From contig NZ_CP045644.1 of assembly GCF_009498455.1 (NCBI RefSeq), positions 3,971,001 through 4,035,000 of the forward strand: a stretch of DNA of 64,000 nt. The letters are read 5' to 3'. This DNA is from Variovorax paradoxus. Lineage in GTDB: Bacteria > Pseudomonadota > Gammaproteobacteria > Burkholderiales > Burkholderiaceae_C. This document shows, piece by piece, positions 47,847 through 56,443 of the stretch (position 1 is its first letter; every line of letters begins with the position of its first letter). Below the pieces are notes generated by a model, which had not been told where the DNA came from, did not search any database, and saw only the letters and a list, made by a program, of their open reading frames with translations. Made by a program: the position numbers and the translations under genes.

Positions 47847-48518
47847 ATGCCATTTGGAATTCGCATCATCAATGACAGCGGCATCATTCAGATCGATGAT
47901 TCGCGGCCGAACTTTGTGCTGATCGCGCAGGGGAGCGTTTACGTCCCTCCGAAGTCTGGAGTAACCGCTGGCATGGCCTCGGTTAACTTCGCGGGTCAGA
48001 CGACCCCAGCCATGGTCTTCATCAAGCCGCCATACGGCGTGCGGATCTCAGGCTCAAACGCACCTTTCACCAACGAGGCGTTCAAGAACACCTTCCAACT
48101 CTTCAACGTTGAGACGTGGGGTGTCGACGTTGAATACGCGATCTTTGGAAACCGAGCAGAGCAGGGTGACTGGGGCGGGTATGGGATGAAGATCCGCGAT
48201 GCCAATGGCCAGGTCTGCTTCAGTACCGATGATGTGGCACCGCGGATCGTGGGCGCGGTGGAGTTCCCCGCTGGGGCCGGCGGTACCTACTACATCAATC
48301 CGAGCGGCGGCCCGGGCCGCCTGTTCTTCTCCCTTTCGGGTACCGGGTGGCGCAGCACTTCAAATTCAGGGGCCAGCTCTCCATGGATCGCTGAAATGTG
48401 GTGTGGCCGCATTAACGGCGAGTACCAAGTGGACTTGACCATCGGGCTGTCAGCGTCTGGCCCAGGCACTAAGTCGATGGGGGGCAACCGCATGGTGATG
48501 GCCGCTCGGGTCTATTAA
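47847..48518 (+). CDS. Tail tip/fibre accessory protein, 223 aa
   Basis: It begins MPFGIRIINDSGIIQIDD, the start typical of a phage family (often annotated DUF6453) placed after gpJ. The rest is strands with many Gly and aromatic residues (GGTYYINPSGGPGRLFFSL), consistent with a beta-sandwich. Likely decorates the fibre or shaft. No catalytic motif. The operator at 48519 begins right behind its stop. Confidence 0.7.
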   Translation: MPFGIRIINDSGIIQIDDSRPNFVLIAQGSVYVPPKSGVTAGMASVNFAGQTTPAMVFIKPPYGVRISGSNAPFTNEAFKNTFQLFNVETWGVDVEYAIFGNRAEQGDWGGYGMKIRDANGQVCFSTDDVAPRIVGAVEFPAGAGGTYYINPSGGPGRLFFSLSGTGWRSTSNSGASSPWIAEMWCGRINGEYQVDLTIGLSASGPGTKSMGGNRMVMAARVY

Positions 48519-48542
48519 AGTAAGTAAGTAGTGACTTATAAT
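48519..48542. promoter_or_regulatory. Main-family promoter/operator
   Basis: AGTAAGTAAGTAGTGACTTA with TATAAT overlapping its end (48537-48542). The next gene starts at 48577 after GGAAGC. Confidence 0.65.
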
Positions 48543-48576
48543 TGCGGAATTCAAATCCCTCTTTCTGGAAGCAAAA

Positions 48577-49239
48577 ATGGCATTTCTTTCGACCAAGCAG
48601 CATCCCAACGGCTCGGTATCCCAGGCTCACAAAGTGGCCAGCCTCGAGATCAAGGACGGCGCAGCCATCGCGACTGTCAACAGCTTCGCCACCGAGGCCG
48701 CGATGAATGCAGCGCCCGCGCTGATCGTCTGGCAAGACCGCTATCCGGTGCCGATCACCGCCGCCCTCGACGTTGAAACCTTCCTGATTGGCCAGGAAGG
48801 CCCCTTCGCCGGTGGATTCGCCGTCACCGAAGGCACGTCTCTGGAAGCGGCGCGTGAGCGTCGCTGGGCCGAGATCAAGCAGGAGCGCGACAAGAAGGAG
48901 GCCTCTGGCTTCCCGTATCTCGGCGCCGTCTTCGACAGCGATCCGCGCAGCGTTCAGCGAATCGTCGGTGCTGTGCTCGCCGCCCAGGCGGCGGTGGCTG
49001 CGGGCGAGACGTTCGAGATCGAGTGGACCGTCGCCGACAACAGTGTGCTGCCCCTCGACGCAAGCGACGTCATGGGCATGCCTGTGGCCCTGGCCATGTA
49101 TGCCGACCAACTGCACACCATCTCCCGTGGGCTGCGCGCTGACATCGAAGCGGCCGCAACGGTGGAGGAAGTGGAGGCCGTGACCTGGCCAGTGCCCACC
49201 CCTGCACCTGTGCCGGAAGCAGGCGGCGAGGGCGCTTAA
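48577..49239 (+). CDS. DUF4376 protein, tail-fibre assembly type, 220 aa
   Basis: The second half (EAARERRWAEIKQERDKKEASGFPYLGAVFDSDPRSVQRIVGAVLAAQ, then IEWTVADNSVLPLDASDVMGMPVALAMYADQLHTISRGLRADI) matches the DUF4376 domain, which is common in phage proteins beside tail fibres. The first 85 residues are a small beta domain. It has its own promoter/operator and sits before two receptor-binding-type genes, so it may be their assembly partner. Confidence 0.82.
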   Translation: MAFLSTKQHPNGSVSQAHKVASLEIKDGAAIATVNSFATEAAMNAAPALIVWQDRYPVPITAALDVETFLIGQEGPFAGGFAVTEGTSLEAARERRWAEIKQERDKKEASGFPYLGAVFDSDPRSVQRIVGAVLAAQAAVAAGETFEIEWTVADNSVLPLDASDVMGMPVALAMYADQLHTISRGLRADIEAAATVEEVEAVTWPVPTPAPVPEAGGEGA

Positions 49240-49251
49240 GCGAAAGCAACC

Positions 49252-50445
49252 ATGCCGACCACGCTGACCGAAAAGACGTTCCCGCAAATCTTCACTTCGA
49301 GCGGAGGCGTTGGTGGAACGGTCGTAAACGACCAAGGAAAGGTCGTGCCGGCCGCGGCGCCGGCCTTCGATTACGACCCGGTCACGAAGGCGCCGAGGGG
49401 GCTGCGGTTCCGAGGTCCGGCTCGTACGAACCTTCTGATAGGAAGTCAGATCCTGGCCGGGCTGGCGGAGGGGACGACTCCACCTGCAGTGGCGAGTACC
49501 ACGGTTGACGGTGAATCTTGCGTTGCTGCGACGTTCACGTCGGCAAGCGCCGTAGGCTATGCGGGCAGCCGTGTGCGAAGCACAACGGCGGTCGGTGCGA
49601 ACGTCGTGGCCGGGACGGTCTATTCGACAAGCGCCTATGTGAAGCTGAGCAGGCCATTGACTGGGGGCGAATCCATCAATGTGTATTACACCGGCGCGTC
49701 AGGGATGGGCGGCTTCCTCATCAGTGCTGCGAACTCGGGCCAATTTGTGGACCGATTCGCCCGGGTGATCACGCAGAGCGCCACGCCAGTGGGGACAGGA
49801 GGGGTGTACCCAGTTGTCCACACGGCCGGGCCTCTTACCAGCAACCTCACCGTGTGGTTCTGCAAAGGCCAAATTGAAGCCGCGAGCGAGGCCTCAAGCT
49901 ACATCCCGACGACCACGGCGGCGGTAGCTCGCAGTGTTGATCAAGTCTGGATTCCCAACTTGCAGCAGGCGCCATGGTTCAACCAGGCGGAGGGGACGAT
50001 GCTTATGAAGTTCGTTCAGCGCGCGATGCCTGCAACGGCAATGCTATTTGGGATTACCAGCGCGGCCAGTGCCAACGATCGGATGTTGGTGTACCTAGGA
50101 GGCGCAGGGGGTGCGTCGTCAGTCGCTGCAAATGTCTTTCGCGCCGGGGTGCAGCAGGCATCTCTCTCGGTTCCCAACTCTGCTGCGCCACTCGGCACTC
50201 TGAGAAAGGTTGCCGCTTCATGGAAGCTCGGACGGCTCGTTGTCCAAGTGGACGAACTTCCACCAACGGTGAGCGGGGTGCCAGCTTTGCCGGCGTACGT
50301 TGCGCCGACTTTTTGGCTTGGTCAGCGAAACGGAGGAGGCGACCCGATGGATGGCGAGATCCTCGACTTCGCCTACTGGCCCAAGGCAGCCAACGCCGCA
50401 GAGATCGCGGCAATCACACCTGACACCGAACTGATCGCCGGTTAA
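49252..50445 (+). CDS. Receptor-binding-type protein 1 (CBM plus LamG-like), 397 aa
   Basis: Opening MPTTLTEKTFPQIFTSSGG and FDYDPVTKAPRGLRFRGPARTNLL are shared with the next protein. Residues about 60-225 form one carbohydrate-binding-like beta sandwich ending EAASEASSYIPTTTAAVAR. About 240-390 is a LamG/concanavalin-like domain (APWFNQAEGTMLMKF through MDGEILDFAYWPKAANAAEI). Such proteins bind cell-surface glycans as side fibres. No glycan-cleaving motif seen. It is the short paralogue of the 854-residue protein behind it. Confidence 0.75.
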   Translation: MPTTLTEKTFPQIFTSSGGVGGTVVNDQGKVVPAAAPAFDYDPVTKAPRGLRFRGPARTNLLIGSQILAGLAEGTTPPAVASTTVDGESCVAATFTSASAVGYAGSRVRSTTAVGANVVAGTVYSTSAYVKLSRPLTGGESINVYYTGASGMGGFLISAANSGQFVDRFARVITQSATPVGTGGVYPVVHTAGPLTSNLTVWFCKGQIEAASEASSYIPTTTAAVARSVDQVWIPNLQQAPWFNQAEGTMLMKFVQRAMPATAMLFGITSAASANDRMLVYLGGAGGASSVAANVFRAGVQQASLSVPNSAAPLGTLRKVAASWKLGRLVVQVDELPPTVSGVPALPAYVAPTFWLGQRNGGGDPMDGEILDFAYWPKAANAAEIAAITPDTELIAG

Positions 50446-50447
50446 AC

Positions 50448-53012
50448 ATGGCAACTACCCTCACAAAGAAAACCTTCGACGAACTGTTCGTCTTTTTGGG
50501 CTCCGAAAAGGGCAGCTTCGTCAATGCGCAGGGCTTTGTTCAGCCGAAGCCGACAGCTGCCACTCCGCGGTTTGACTTTGATCCCGTCAGCAAAACGCCA
50601 CGAGGACTGTTGATCGAGTCTCCCAGGACCAACCTGCTGCGTTTCTCGTCGCGATTCGATTCTGGGGTCTGGTCCAAAGTGGGGGTCACCGTTGTGCCCG
50701 GTGCCGCCCTAGCGCCGAATGGCCGCTGGGACGCATGCAAGCTGGCGTTGCTCAGCGGCTCAAACGCCGGCGCCTCATACACGATCCAAGCGCTCACAAA
50801 AAGCGAGGTGGTTACCACCTATGCACTTTCGTTGTACGTGAAGGCTGCGGGCTCATCCAACGGCTACCTGTATGCGCGGGGGGCGACTTCGGCCAACAGC
50901 CTCACCGTCGGATTCAACGTGGCCACGATGACTGCTTCGTCCTCTTTCACGGGCAGTTTCGCCGAGGTGTCACGGAAGATCAGCGATGCAGGCGGTGGCT
51001 GGCGCCGGATCGAGATGGTCTTCACGACCGATGCGTCTGCAGTCGTGGCAACTTCTATCTACCCGGGTTCGGCCTCGGGAGGAGCCGGCCCTGGTGACGG
51101 CAATGTAGGCATTTATATCTGGGGCGCGCAGCTCGAAGAAGGAAAGTTCGCCAGCTCCTATATTTACAACGTTGAGGGGGTCACTGCTCGTGCTTCCATT
51201 GGCAGTTACTACGACGTCAACGGCGTCATGCGTTATGCAGCGGCGGGCGTGTCGCGCGAAAGCTACGAGCCGTCAAACCTGACGCTGCCGCCGATGCTGC
51301 TGATGGAAGAACAGCGCACGAACCTCCTGCAGCGCACCGCCGATATGCACCTCTCGCCTTGGACGGGTGGAGCCATGACGCGCACTCCAGGCAAGCTGGC
51401 ACCTGATGGGACTTTTCGGGCAGTCGAGTTTTCGGGGACATCCACCTCACCCAATACCCAGAATGCCGTTGCGACTGCAACGGTGATGACCTACTCGATC
51501 TACCTCAAGAACGTGTCGCGGACTGGCAACGTCGAGCTATTGCTGCGCAACACCGCCACCGCCACTAACGGGGTCTACGGTATCGTGACACTTCATGGGT
51601 CGACTCCGTCGATTTCGGGGGCGGGCTGGGAGATGCGCGATGTGGGCGGTGGCTGGTACCGATGCATCCATACGTCGGCTATCCCCATCACCATTGGCGA
51701 TACGCTCACCTGTTACGCCGTCGTCGCTGGGGCCCGCTCGGATAACGGTGCGTGCCTGGCATGGGGCGCCCAGCTCGAAGCCGGGGCCTTCGCTACCAGC
51801 TACATCCCAAGCACCGAGACGTTCACCGGCCGCGCCTCCATCGGCACCTACTTCGACTCCATGGGCGCGATGAAGACGGCGGCTGCGGGTGTCGCGCGAA
51901 TGACCTACAACCCGGCCGACCTAACCGTCGCGCCCTGGTTGCTGCTGGAAGGGGCGAGTGCGAACATGTTGACGGAGAGTGAGTTCCGCAACGGTCTCGC
52001 AGATGCCCCTGTAAGGCTGGGATGCGCGGTCGCGCCTTGGAACAATTCTGGATTCACAACCGGCCTGGCGTTTCCTGCAGCGCCGCCCGTGGGCACGTTT
52101 GCCTTCTATGCAGCTCAGTACCCTGTGCTCACGCCGACGACTACATATGTGTTTTCCTGCTTCGTGAAGATGGACGATGGGAATGCGCCCAACATGCCCA
52201 CGCCGGGCGGAGCGGGAGACTTCGCACTCGTCATTGGGAACGCGCCTGTTGTGGCTGCCGCCTGCACGATGACCCATGTTGGCGGCGGCGTGTATCGCGT
52301 GACAGGTACGCAGGCAACGGGAGCGACAGTGCCTAGCACTGCGACGGGCATCTGGAAGTACGGCACCAACACGGGGCGGACATTCAAGTTCACGGGCTTT
52401 CAGTTGGAGCAGGCTTCTTCCGCCTCGAGCTATATCCCCACAACGACCGCGACGGTCACGCGCGCCGCAGACTCCGCCACGACCGTGGTGGGCACGCGCC
52501 AAGCAGACACTGGAACTTCGATTGCCACGACGCGCTCGGGGGACGGCATTCGCATCGACACGTCGAAAGGGTGGTTCAACCCCGCCGAAGGTACTTTGTT
52601 CATGGAGCTGGAAGTTCCCAAAACGAGTGACTCTGGGACCAGAACCGTATTGGAGTTCGGCTCTGTCGGAGGTGGGCGCATGGGTGTTTCATTCGGCGCG
52701 GCGAGCACTGCAAATGCTGGTGCCTACGGGTATTCAGTGCTGAACGCAGTGACCCTTGCTACGCCCGGGCGGACGTTGCCGGCGCCCGAAACGCCGGCCA
52801 AGATCGCCGTGAGCTATGGCTCGGACGGCATTCGATTCGCCTTTGGCAACATGGCGGTGACCAAAGTCGCAAGCGCGGTTGCAACTGGCGTGACCCACTT
52901 GGGGATTGGAAATACTGCCGGCATCGGCAACCAACCATTCTTCCGAGTCCGCGCGCTGCGCTACCGGCCTCAGAAGCTGACCGACGCCGAAGTGGTGGCG
53001 CTTACGACGTAG
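50448..53012 (+). CDS. Receptor-binding-type protein 2 (three CBM repeats plus LamG-like), 854 aa
   Basis: It starts 2 bases after the previous stop and shares that protein's first 60 residues in pattern. Three carbohydrate-binding-like units follow at about 55-235, 275-460 and 500-665, each with an RTNLL- or ANML-type start and an LEEG.FASSYI-type end. Linkers such as TARASIGSYYDVNGVMRYAAAGV are themselves repeated twice. The last 150 residues are LamG-like (GWFNPAEGTLFMELEV, LRYRPQKLTDAEV). This looks like an expanded version of protein 1 and may set host range. Confidence 0.78.
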   Translation: MATTLTKKTFDELFVFLGSEKGSFVNAQGFVQPKPTAATPRFDFDPVSKTPRGLLIESPRTNLLRFSSRFDSGVWSKVGVTVVPGAALAPNGRWDACKLALLSGSNAGASYTIQALTKSEVVTTYALSLYVKAAGSSNGYLYARGATSANSLTVGFNVATMTASSSFTGSFAEVSRKISDAGGGWRRIEMVFTTDASAVVATSIYPGSASGGAGPGDGNVGIYIWGAQLEEGKFASSYIYNVEGVTARASIGSYYDVNGVMRYAAAGVSRESYEPSNLTLPPMLLMEEQRTNLLQRTADMHLSPWTGGAMTRTPGKLAPDGTFRAVEFSGTSTSPNTQNAVATATVMTYSIYLKNVSRTGNVELLLRNTATATNGVYGIVTLHGSTPSISGAGWEMRDVGGGWYRCIHTSAIPITIGDTLTCYAVVAGARSDNGACLAWGAQLEAGAFATSYIPSTETFTGRASIGTYFDSMGAMKTAAAGVARMTYNPADLTVAPWLLLEGASANMLTESEFRNGLADAPVRLGCAVAPWNNSGFTTGLAFPAAPPVGTFAFYAAQYPVLTPTTTYVFSCFVKMDDGNAPNMPTPGGAGDFALVIGNAPVVAAACTMTHVGGGVYRVTGTQATGATVPSTATGIWKYGTNTGRTFKFTGFQLEQASSASSYIPTTTATVTRAADSATTVVGTRQADTGTSIATTRSGDGIRIDTSKGWFNPAEGTLFMELEVPKTSDSGTRTVLEFGSVGGGRMGVSFGAASTANAGAYGYSVLNAVTLATPGRTLPAPETPAKIAVSYGSDGIRFAFGNMAVTKVASAVATGVTHLGIGNTAGIGNQPFFRVRALRYRPQKLTDAEVVALTT

Positions 53013-53114
53013 CCGCCGCTTATACGGCGGCGGAACAATGTCGGCTACAATATGTGTCAGCACTGACTTACTATCAGTATTCGCTTCGCCCGAGTGACTG
53101 GGCAGGAAAAACCT
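53013..53114 (+). promoter_or_regulatory. Hairpin and main-family promoter before the lysis genes
   Basis: CCGCCG-CTTATA-CGGCGG (53014-53031) is a hairpin without T-run just behind the fibre gene. TGTGTCAGCACTGACTTACT (53054-53073), with TACTAT at 53069-53074, is a main-family site with mixed half-sites (TGTCA and TGACTTAC). AGGAAAA and ATG 53115 follow. It gives lysis genes their own control. Confidence 0.65.
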
Positions 53115-53330
53115 ATGACCCAAACAACCGAGCAAAGCATTGTGGAAACCGTAACGAAAACGTCTCCGCCTGTCGTGGTCTCCGGCCTCGCCATGGGCGG
53201 GATCTCCATCAACGAGTGGGTGCTGATCCTCACCGCCATCTACACCGCGCTGCAGGTGTTCTTCCTTCTGCGGGACAAGGTTTACCGGCCCTGGAAAGAG
53301 AAGAAGGACGCAGCAGCGAAGAATGCCTGA
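53115..53330 (+). CDS. Holin, single membrane helix, 71 aa
   Basis: I start at ATG 53115 behind AGGA; an in-frame upstream start lies before the promoter. After a short polar N-terminus the protein has INEWVLILTAIYTALQVFFLL (about 39-59), one membrane helix, and a basic C-terminal tail (RDKVYRPWKEKKDA). This matches a common phage holin type found next to SAR endolysins. Holins set the time of lysis by opening or depolarising the membrane. It lies 3 bases before the endolysin. Confidence 0.82.
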   Translation: MTQTTEQSIVETVTKTSPPVVVSGLAMGGISINEWVLILTAIYTALQVFFLLRDKVYRPWKEKKDAAAKNA

Positions 53331-53333
53331 CCC

Positions 53334-53903
53334 ATGAGCCCGCAGGCCCGCTTCATCGCCCTTGTCGGCCTGCCGGCCGCTCTCGCACTGGGCATCCTCA
53401 TCCCCAAGGACGAGGGCGTTGTGCTCAAGACCTACCGTGACCCGGTGGGCATCCTCACCAGCTGCATGGGCCATACCGGCCCCGAGCTCAAGCTGGGACA
53501 GACCTTCACGCGCTCCGAGTGCGAGGCCACCATGTACGCCGACCTGCTCAAGCACACCGAGCCGGTCATCAAGTGCATGGGGCAGGGGGCCTGGGACCGC
53601 ATGCCTGCCTACAAGCGCGTGGCGATCATCGACTTCACATTCAACAAGGGCGTGGCCGCGTTCTGCGGCTCCACCTACAAGGCCCAGCTCGTGGCCGGCA
53701 ACCCGAAGGCCTGCGAGCAGCCCAAGCGCTGGGTGATGGCCAACGGCGGCCGCGTCGACTGCCGCATCCGCGCCAACAACTGCTTCGGCGTGGTGCTGCG
53801 CGGCGAGCGCAACGCTCGCATGTGCACCGGCGACATGAGCAACCTCGGCCTGGACGGCATCGACTTCGCGCCCGACGGCGCTACCCCGGAAGGCACCCAA
53901 TGA
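53334..53903 (+). CDS. SAR endolysin, GH24 lysozyme
   Basis: 189 residues of the T4/P22-type lysozyme family. The catalytic set is Glu27-x8-Asp36-x5-Thr42, exactly spaced. Residues 7-24 (FIALVGLPAALALGILIP) are weakly hydrophobic and Gly/Ala-rich, a signal-anchor-release segment: the enzyme is exported by Sec, held in the membrane inactive and freed when the holin depolarises it. Several cysteines (for example in TSCMGH and SECEAT) may control activation by disulfide exchange, as in P1 Lyz. It cuts peptidoglycan glycan strands. Confidence 0.92.
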   Translation: MSPQARFIALVGLPAALALGILIPKDEGVVLKTYRDPVGILTSCMGHTGPELKLGQTFTRSECEATMYADLLKHTEPVIKCMGQGAWDRMPAYKRVAIIDFTFNKGVAAFCGSTYKAQLVAGNPKACEQPKRWVMANGGRVDCRIRANNCFGVVLRGERNARMCTGDMSNLGLDGIDFAPDGATPEGTQ

Positions 53904-54214
53904 AGGTCAAGCGCAAGGCGTCGAATGGCCGCATCGCGGTCTCGAAGCACTACTTCCTGGACGAGTTCTGTCATGGCGAAAAGCCAAACCCGTTCCAGGT
54001 GATGAACATTTTTGCCCTGGCTGCCAAGCTGGAGGCGATTGGCAAGGAGAAGGGGCACATGCCAGTCGTCAGCAACTGCCTGGTCACGCCGCTGCGCCAG
54101 AGCCTCCTTCACATGGGCTACGACGCGCAGCTGGCCAACGCCGAAGCAGTCGAGTTCTGGTTTGACGTCGAAGGCGTGGACCCGCGTCACACGTCCGACA
54201 GGATCACGTTGTGA
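53900..54214 (+). CDS. Unknown protein in the lysis cassette, 104 aa
   Basis: ATG overlaps the endolysin stop. It begins basic (MKVKRKASNGRIAVSKHYFLDEF) with a pattern loosely like the start of M15-type cell-wall peptidases, but the metal-binding residues are not present, so an enzyme is unlikely. No signal or membrane helix. Its stop overlaps the GTG of the Rz-like gene. Probably a lysis or host accessory protein. Confidence 0.65.
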   Translation: MKVKRKASNGRIAVSKHYFLDEFCHGEKPNPFQVMNIFALAAKLEAIGKEKGHMPVVSNCLVTPLRQSLLHMGYDAQLANAEAVEFWFDVEGVDPRHTSDRITL

Positions 54215-54810
54215 GCGCGCGCACCGCCATCGAGATCATCCTGGCGGCTGCGCTGGCACTCGGGGCATGGTGGCTGCGTCACGCGGGCTACCAAGACGGC
54301 TACGCCGCCCGTGACGCCATCGTGCTGCGCGACCAAGTCCGTGCGGCCGATCAGGCCATCGCCAAGACCCAAGAGAACGTGCAGGCCGCCCTGGCCACCG
54401 ACGAGAAACTCCGGACCGAAGCGGTCGTGGAGAAAAAGGCCTACGACACCCGAGCCCAGCGTCTCGACCGAGTTCAAACCACCCAGGAGAAACCTCATGC
54501 GCCGCAACCTCCCACCGCGCCGGCGAAGCCTGTGCTGCTTGGCAGTTCTGTGCTCGATCTTTTCACTCTCTGCCTGCTCAACGCTGAGCGCGACGGCGCC
54601 GGCTCCCCAGCCGCTGCTTGTGCCCCCGAGCGAACTGATGCGGAAGTCGACGCCGCTGCCGCAACTCCGACCGAAGTCGGGGGCGGCGATCTGGCCCGCA
54701 ACGACCTCGAAGTAACGCGCATCTACAACGACCTCGCCAAGCGCCACGACGGACTCGTGGACTGGGTCAAGAACAACGTCGTAGCGCCAAGCAGGTTCAC
54801 GAAAGATTGA
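54211..54810 (+). CDS. Inner-membrane spanin, Rz-like
   Basis: 199 residues from GTG. One N-terminal membrane helix (IEIILAAALALGAWWLR, about 8-24) then a periplasmic, Gln/Ala/Glu-rich helical region (about 35-90), the usual i-spanin layout. The outer-membrane partner is encoded inside it in another frame (54497-54715). The pair disrupts the outer membrane as the last step of lysis. The C-terminal 50 residues are an extension beyond normal Rz length. Confidence 0.8.
   Translation: MSARTAIEIILAAALALGAWWLRHAGYQDGYAARDAIVLRDQVRAADQAIAKTQENVQAALATDEKLRTEAVVEKKAYDTRAQRLDRVQTTQEKPHAPQPPTAPAKPVLLGSSVLDLFTLCLLNAERDGAGSPAAACAPERTDAEVDAAAATPTEVGGGDLARNDLEVTRIYNDLAKRHDGLVDWVKNNVVAPSRFTKD
54497..54715 (+). 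CDS. Outer-membrane spanin lipoprotein, Rz1-like, nested
   Basis: 72 residues wholly inside the Rz-like gene in the +1 frame. ATG 54497 has AGGAGA 6 bases before it. A basic start (MRRNLPPRRRS), a hydrophobic core and the lipobox LSAC at about residues 27-30 mark a lipoprotein. After the Cys the mature part is short and Pro-rich (TAPAPQPLLVPP), typical of Rz1. The nested arrangement is known from lambda. Confidence 0.85.
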   Translation: MRRNLPPRRRSLCCLAVLCSIFSLSACSTLSATAPAPQPLLVPPSELMRKSTPLPQLRPKSGAAIWPATTSK

Positions 54811-54849
54811 TGCACGGGAAATCTCTCCCGCGCATCAAAGGAACCCCTC

Positions 54850-55053
54850 ATGAAGATCGCCGCTGTACTCATCACCCTCTCGTTCGCCATCGCCGGCTGC
54901 ACCGTCAGTCCGCAGACACCCAAGCCGATCTGGGAGGTCATGAAGGACGAGGAAGCCGCTCGCGCACGCACGCTGGGCTCCGACAGCTTCCGTCCGCAGG
55001 ACAACCTGTTTCCGCCGCCCCAGCCCGTGTGGCGTGGCTCCCGACCTAACTAA
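54850..55053 (+). CDS. Small lipoprotein, 67 aa
   Basis: AAAGGAAC is the RBS. Signal peptide MKIAAVLITLSFAIAGC with a clean lipobox (AIAGC, Cys17), then a short periplasmic part with a Pro-rich end (NLFPPPQPVW). It follows the spanins, so it may be a further lysis or exclusion factor, or a second o-spanin. No membrane helix in the mature part. Confidence 0.75.
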   Translation: MKIAAVLITLSFAIAGCTVSPQTPKPIWEVMKDEEAARARTLGSDSFRPQDNLFPPPQPVWRGSRPN

Positions 55054-55085
55054 CCCCGTGCCGGGTAGACCCGGCCACAACACTG

Positions 55086-56369
55086 ATGAGCAAGAAACCT
55101 GCTACCCCGAAGCCAGCCGCCAAGGAAGCTCGCTTCCGCATGGCCCAAACTCCAGTCGCCGCAAAGGCCCGGGCTGCAGCAGAGGAGAAGCTGAAGATTC
55201 CCATGCACGGCATCGTTGCCGGACGTGGTGAGCCGTTGTCCGAGACGCTCATTCCCAAGGTCAAAGAAGCGACCAAGGCTCAGGTCGTGGCCGACCTGCG
55301 CAAGCTCGCCGAAGCGAACCCCACCGTCGCCATCTCGCGCAACTTCTACCGTGTGCACGGGAAGTACGCGGAGAGCGCCTGGAACCAGTACTTCGGCACC
55401 TTCGAGGAGTTCAAGCGCCAGGCCGGCCTGAAGCTCACGCGCCAGCAGCACGCCGTCGAGCGCGCAGTGGCCAAGCACGCCAGCGTCGACCACTACCGTA
55501 CCCTGAACGCAGAGCGCCGCGGCTACGCCGAGAAGTACGTGCGCCCAGGCAAGGGGCGCTTCCGCACCTACGTGATCGCCAGCGACCTGCACGACGAAGA
55601 GATGGATCCGTTCTTCCGCCGTGTGCTGATCGACACCATCGACCGCGTGAACCCGGACGCCTTCTGTATCGGCGGCGACGGCCTGGACCTGCCCGAGTTC
55701 GGCAAGTACAGCGTGGATCCGCGAGAGTGGGGACCCGTGCGCCGCATCAAGGTCATGCACAAGTTCCTCGAGGACATCCGACAGGCCAAGCCCGACATGC
55801 AGATCGATTGGCTCGAGGGCAACCACGAGTACCGCCTGCTGCGCCACCTGGGCGACGAAACGCCCGCCCTGAAGGCGGTGCTGAGCGAGCTGCACGGCTG
55901 GACGGTGCCTAGGCTGCTGGGTCTGGACCGCTACCAGGTCAACTACGTTGCCAAGGCCGACCTGGCCGCCTACAACCAGCGCGACATCCAGAAGGAGATC
56001 GGGCGCAACTACCTGATCTACAACGACTGCCTGGTCGTGCACCACTTCCCGGACGGCCGCAACCTGAAGATGCCTGGCGTGAACGGGCACCACCACAAGC
56101 ACATCAGCTGGCCTGAGTTCAGCCCCGTGTACGGCGCCTACGAGTGGCACCAGCTGGGCTGCGGCCACCGCCGGGATGCGAGCTACTGCAACGGCGAGAA
56201 GTGGCACATGGGCTTCATGATCGCCAACGTCGACACCCACACGCGCCAGGTCAACTTCGACTACGTGCCAGTCACAGACTTCGCCGTCTCGGGCGGCAAG
56301 TGGTACACGCGAACAGCAGTGGAACGGGTCTCGCCCGAGGTGCGCATCGCGCTGCCGGCAGGCGTCTGA
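55086..56369 (+). CDS. HNH-repeat plus calcineurin-like phosphoesterase, 427 aa
   Basis: Residues about 65-125 (VVADLRKLAEANPTVAISRNFYRVHGKYAESAWNQYFGTFEEFKRQAGL) resemble the DNA-binding homing-endonuclease-associated repeat. From about 158 a metallophosphoesterase core follows: ASDLH (D-x-H), GGDGLD, EGNHEYRLL (GNHE, about 248) and a His-rich VNGHHHKH (about 335) as the metal ligands. It should cut phosphoesters, perhaps DNA ends or a modified nucleotide. It sits between lysis genes and PhoH. The combination suggests a DNA-directed nuclease or repair enzyme. Confidence 0.8.
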   Translation: MSKKPATPKPAAKEARFRMAQTPVAAKARAAAEEKLKIPMHGIVAGRGEPLSETLIPKVKEATKAQVVADLRKLAEANPTVAISRNFYRVHGKYAESAWNQYFGTFEEFKRQAGLKLTRQQHAVERAVAKHASVDHYRTLNAERRGYAEKYVRPGKGRFRTYVIASDLHDEEMDPFFRRVLIDTIDRVNPDAFCIGGDGLDLPEFGKYSVDPREWGPVRRIKVMHKFLEDIRQAKPDMQIDWLEGNHEYRLLRHLGDETPALKAVLSELHGWTVPRLLGLDRYQVNYVAKADLAAYNQRDIQKEIGRNYLIYNDCLVVHHFPDGRNLKMPGVNGHHHKHISWPEFSPVYGAYEWHQLGCGHRRDASYCNGEKWHMGFMIANVDTHTRQVNFDYVPVTDFAVSGGKWYTRTAVERVSPEVRIALPAGV

Positions 56370-56391
56370 AAAATCTTTCGCGGCTTATATG

Positions 56392-56419
56392 GTAAGTAAG
56401 CACTGACACATGGCACAAT
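56392..56419 (+). promoter_or_regulatory. Main-family promoter/operator
   Basis: GTAAGTAAGCACTGACACAT (56392-56411) with CACAAT at 56414-56419, 25 bases before ATG 56444. The RBS of that gene is weak. Confidence 0.6.
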
Positions 56420-56443
56420 AGAGGCAGACGACTTGGACCCCCA

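Noticed and set aside
53900..54214. M15 peptidase as a second endolysin
   Set aside because: Only a vague N-terminal likeness; the His/Asp metal ligands are missing and the protein is too short.
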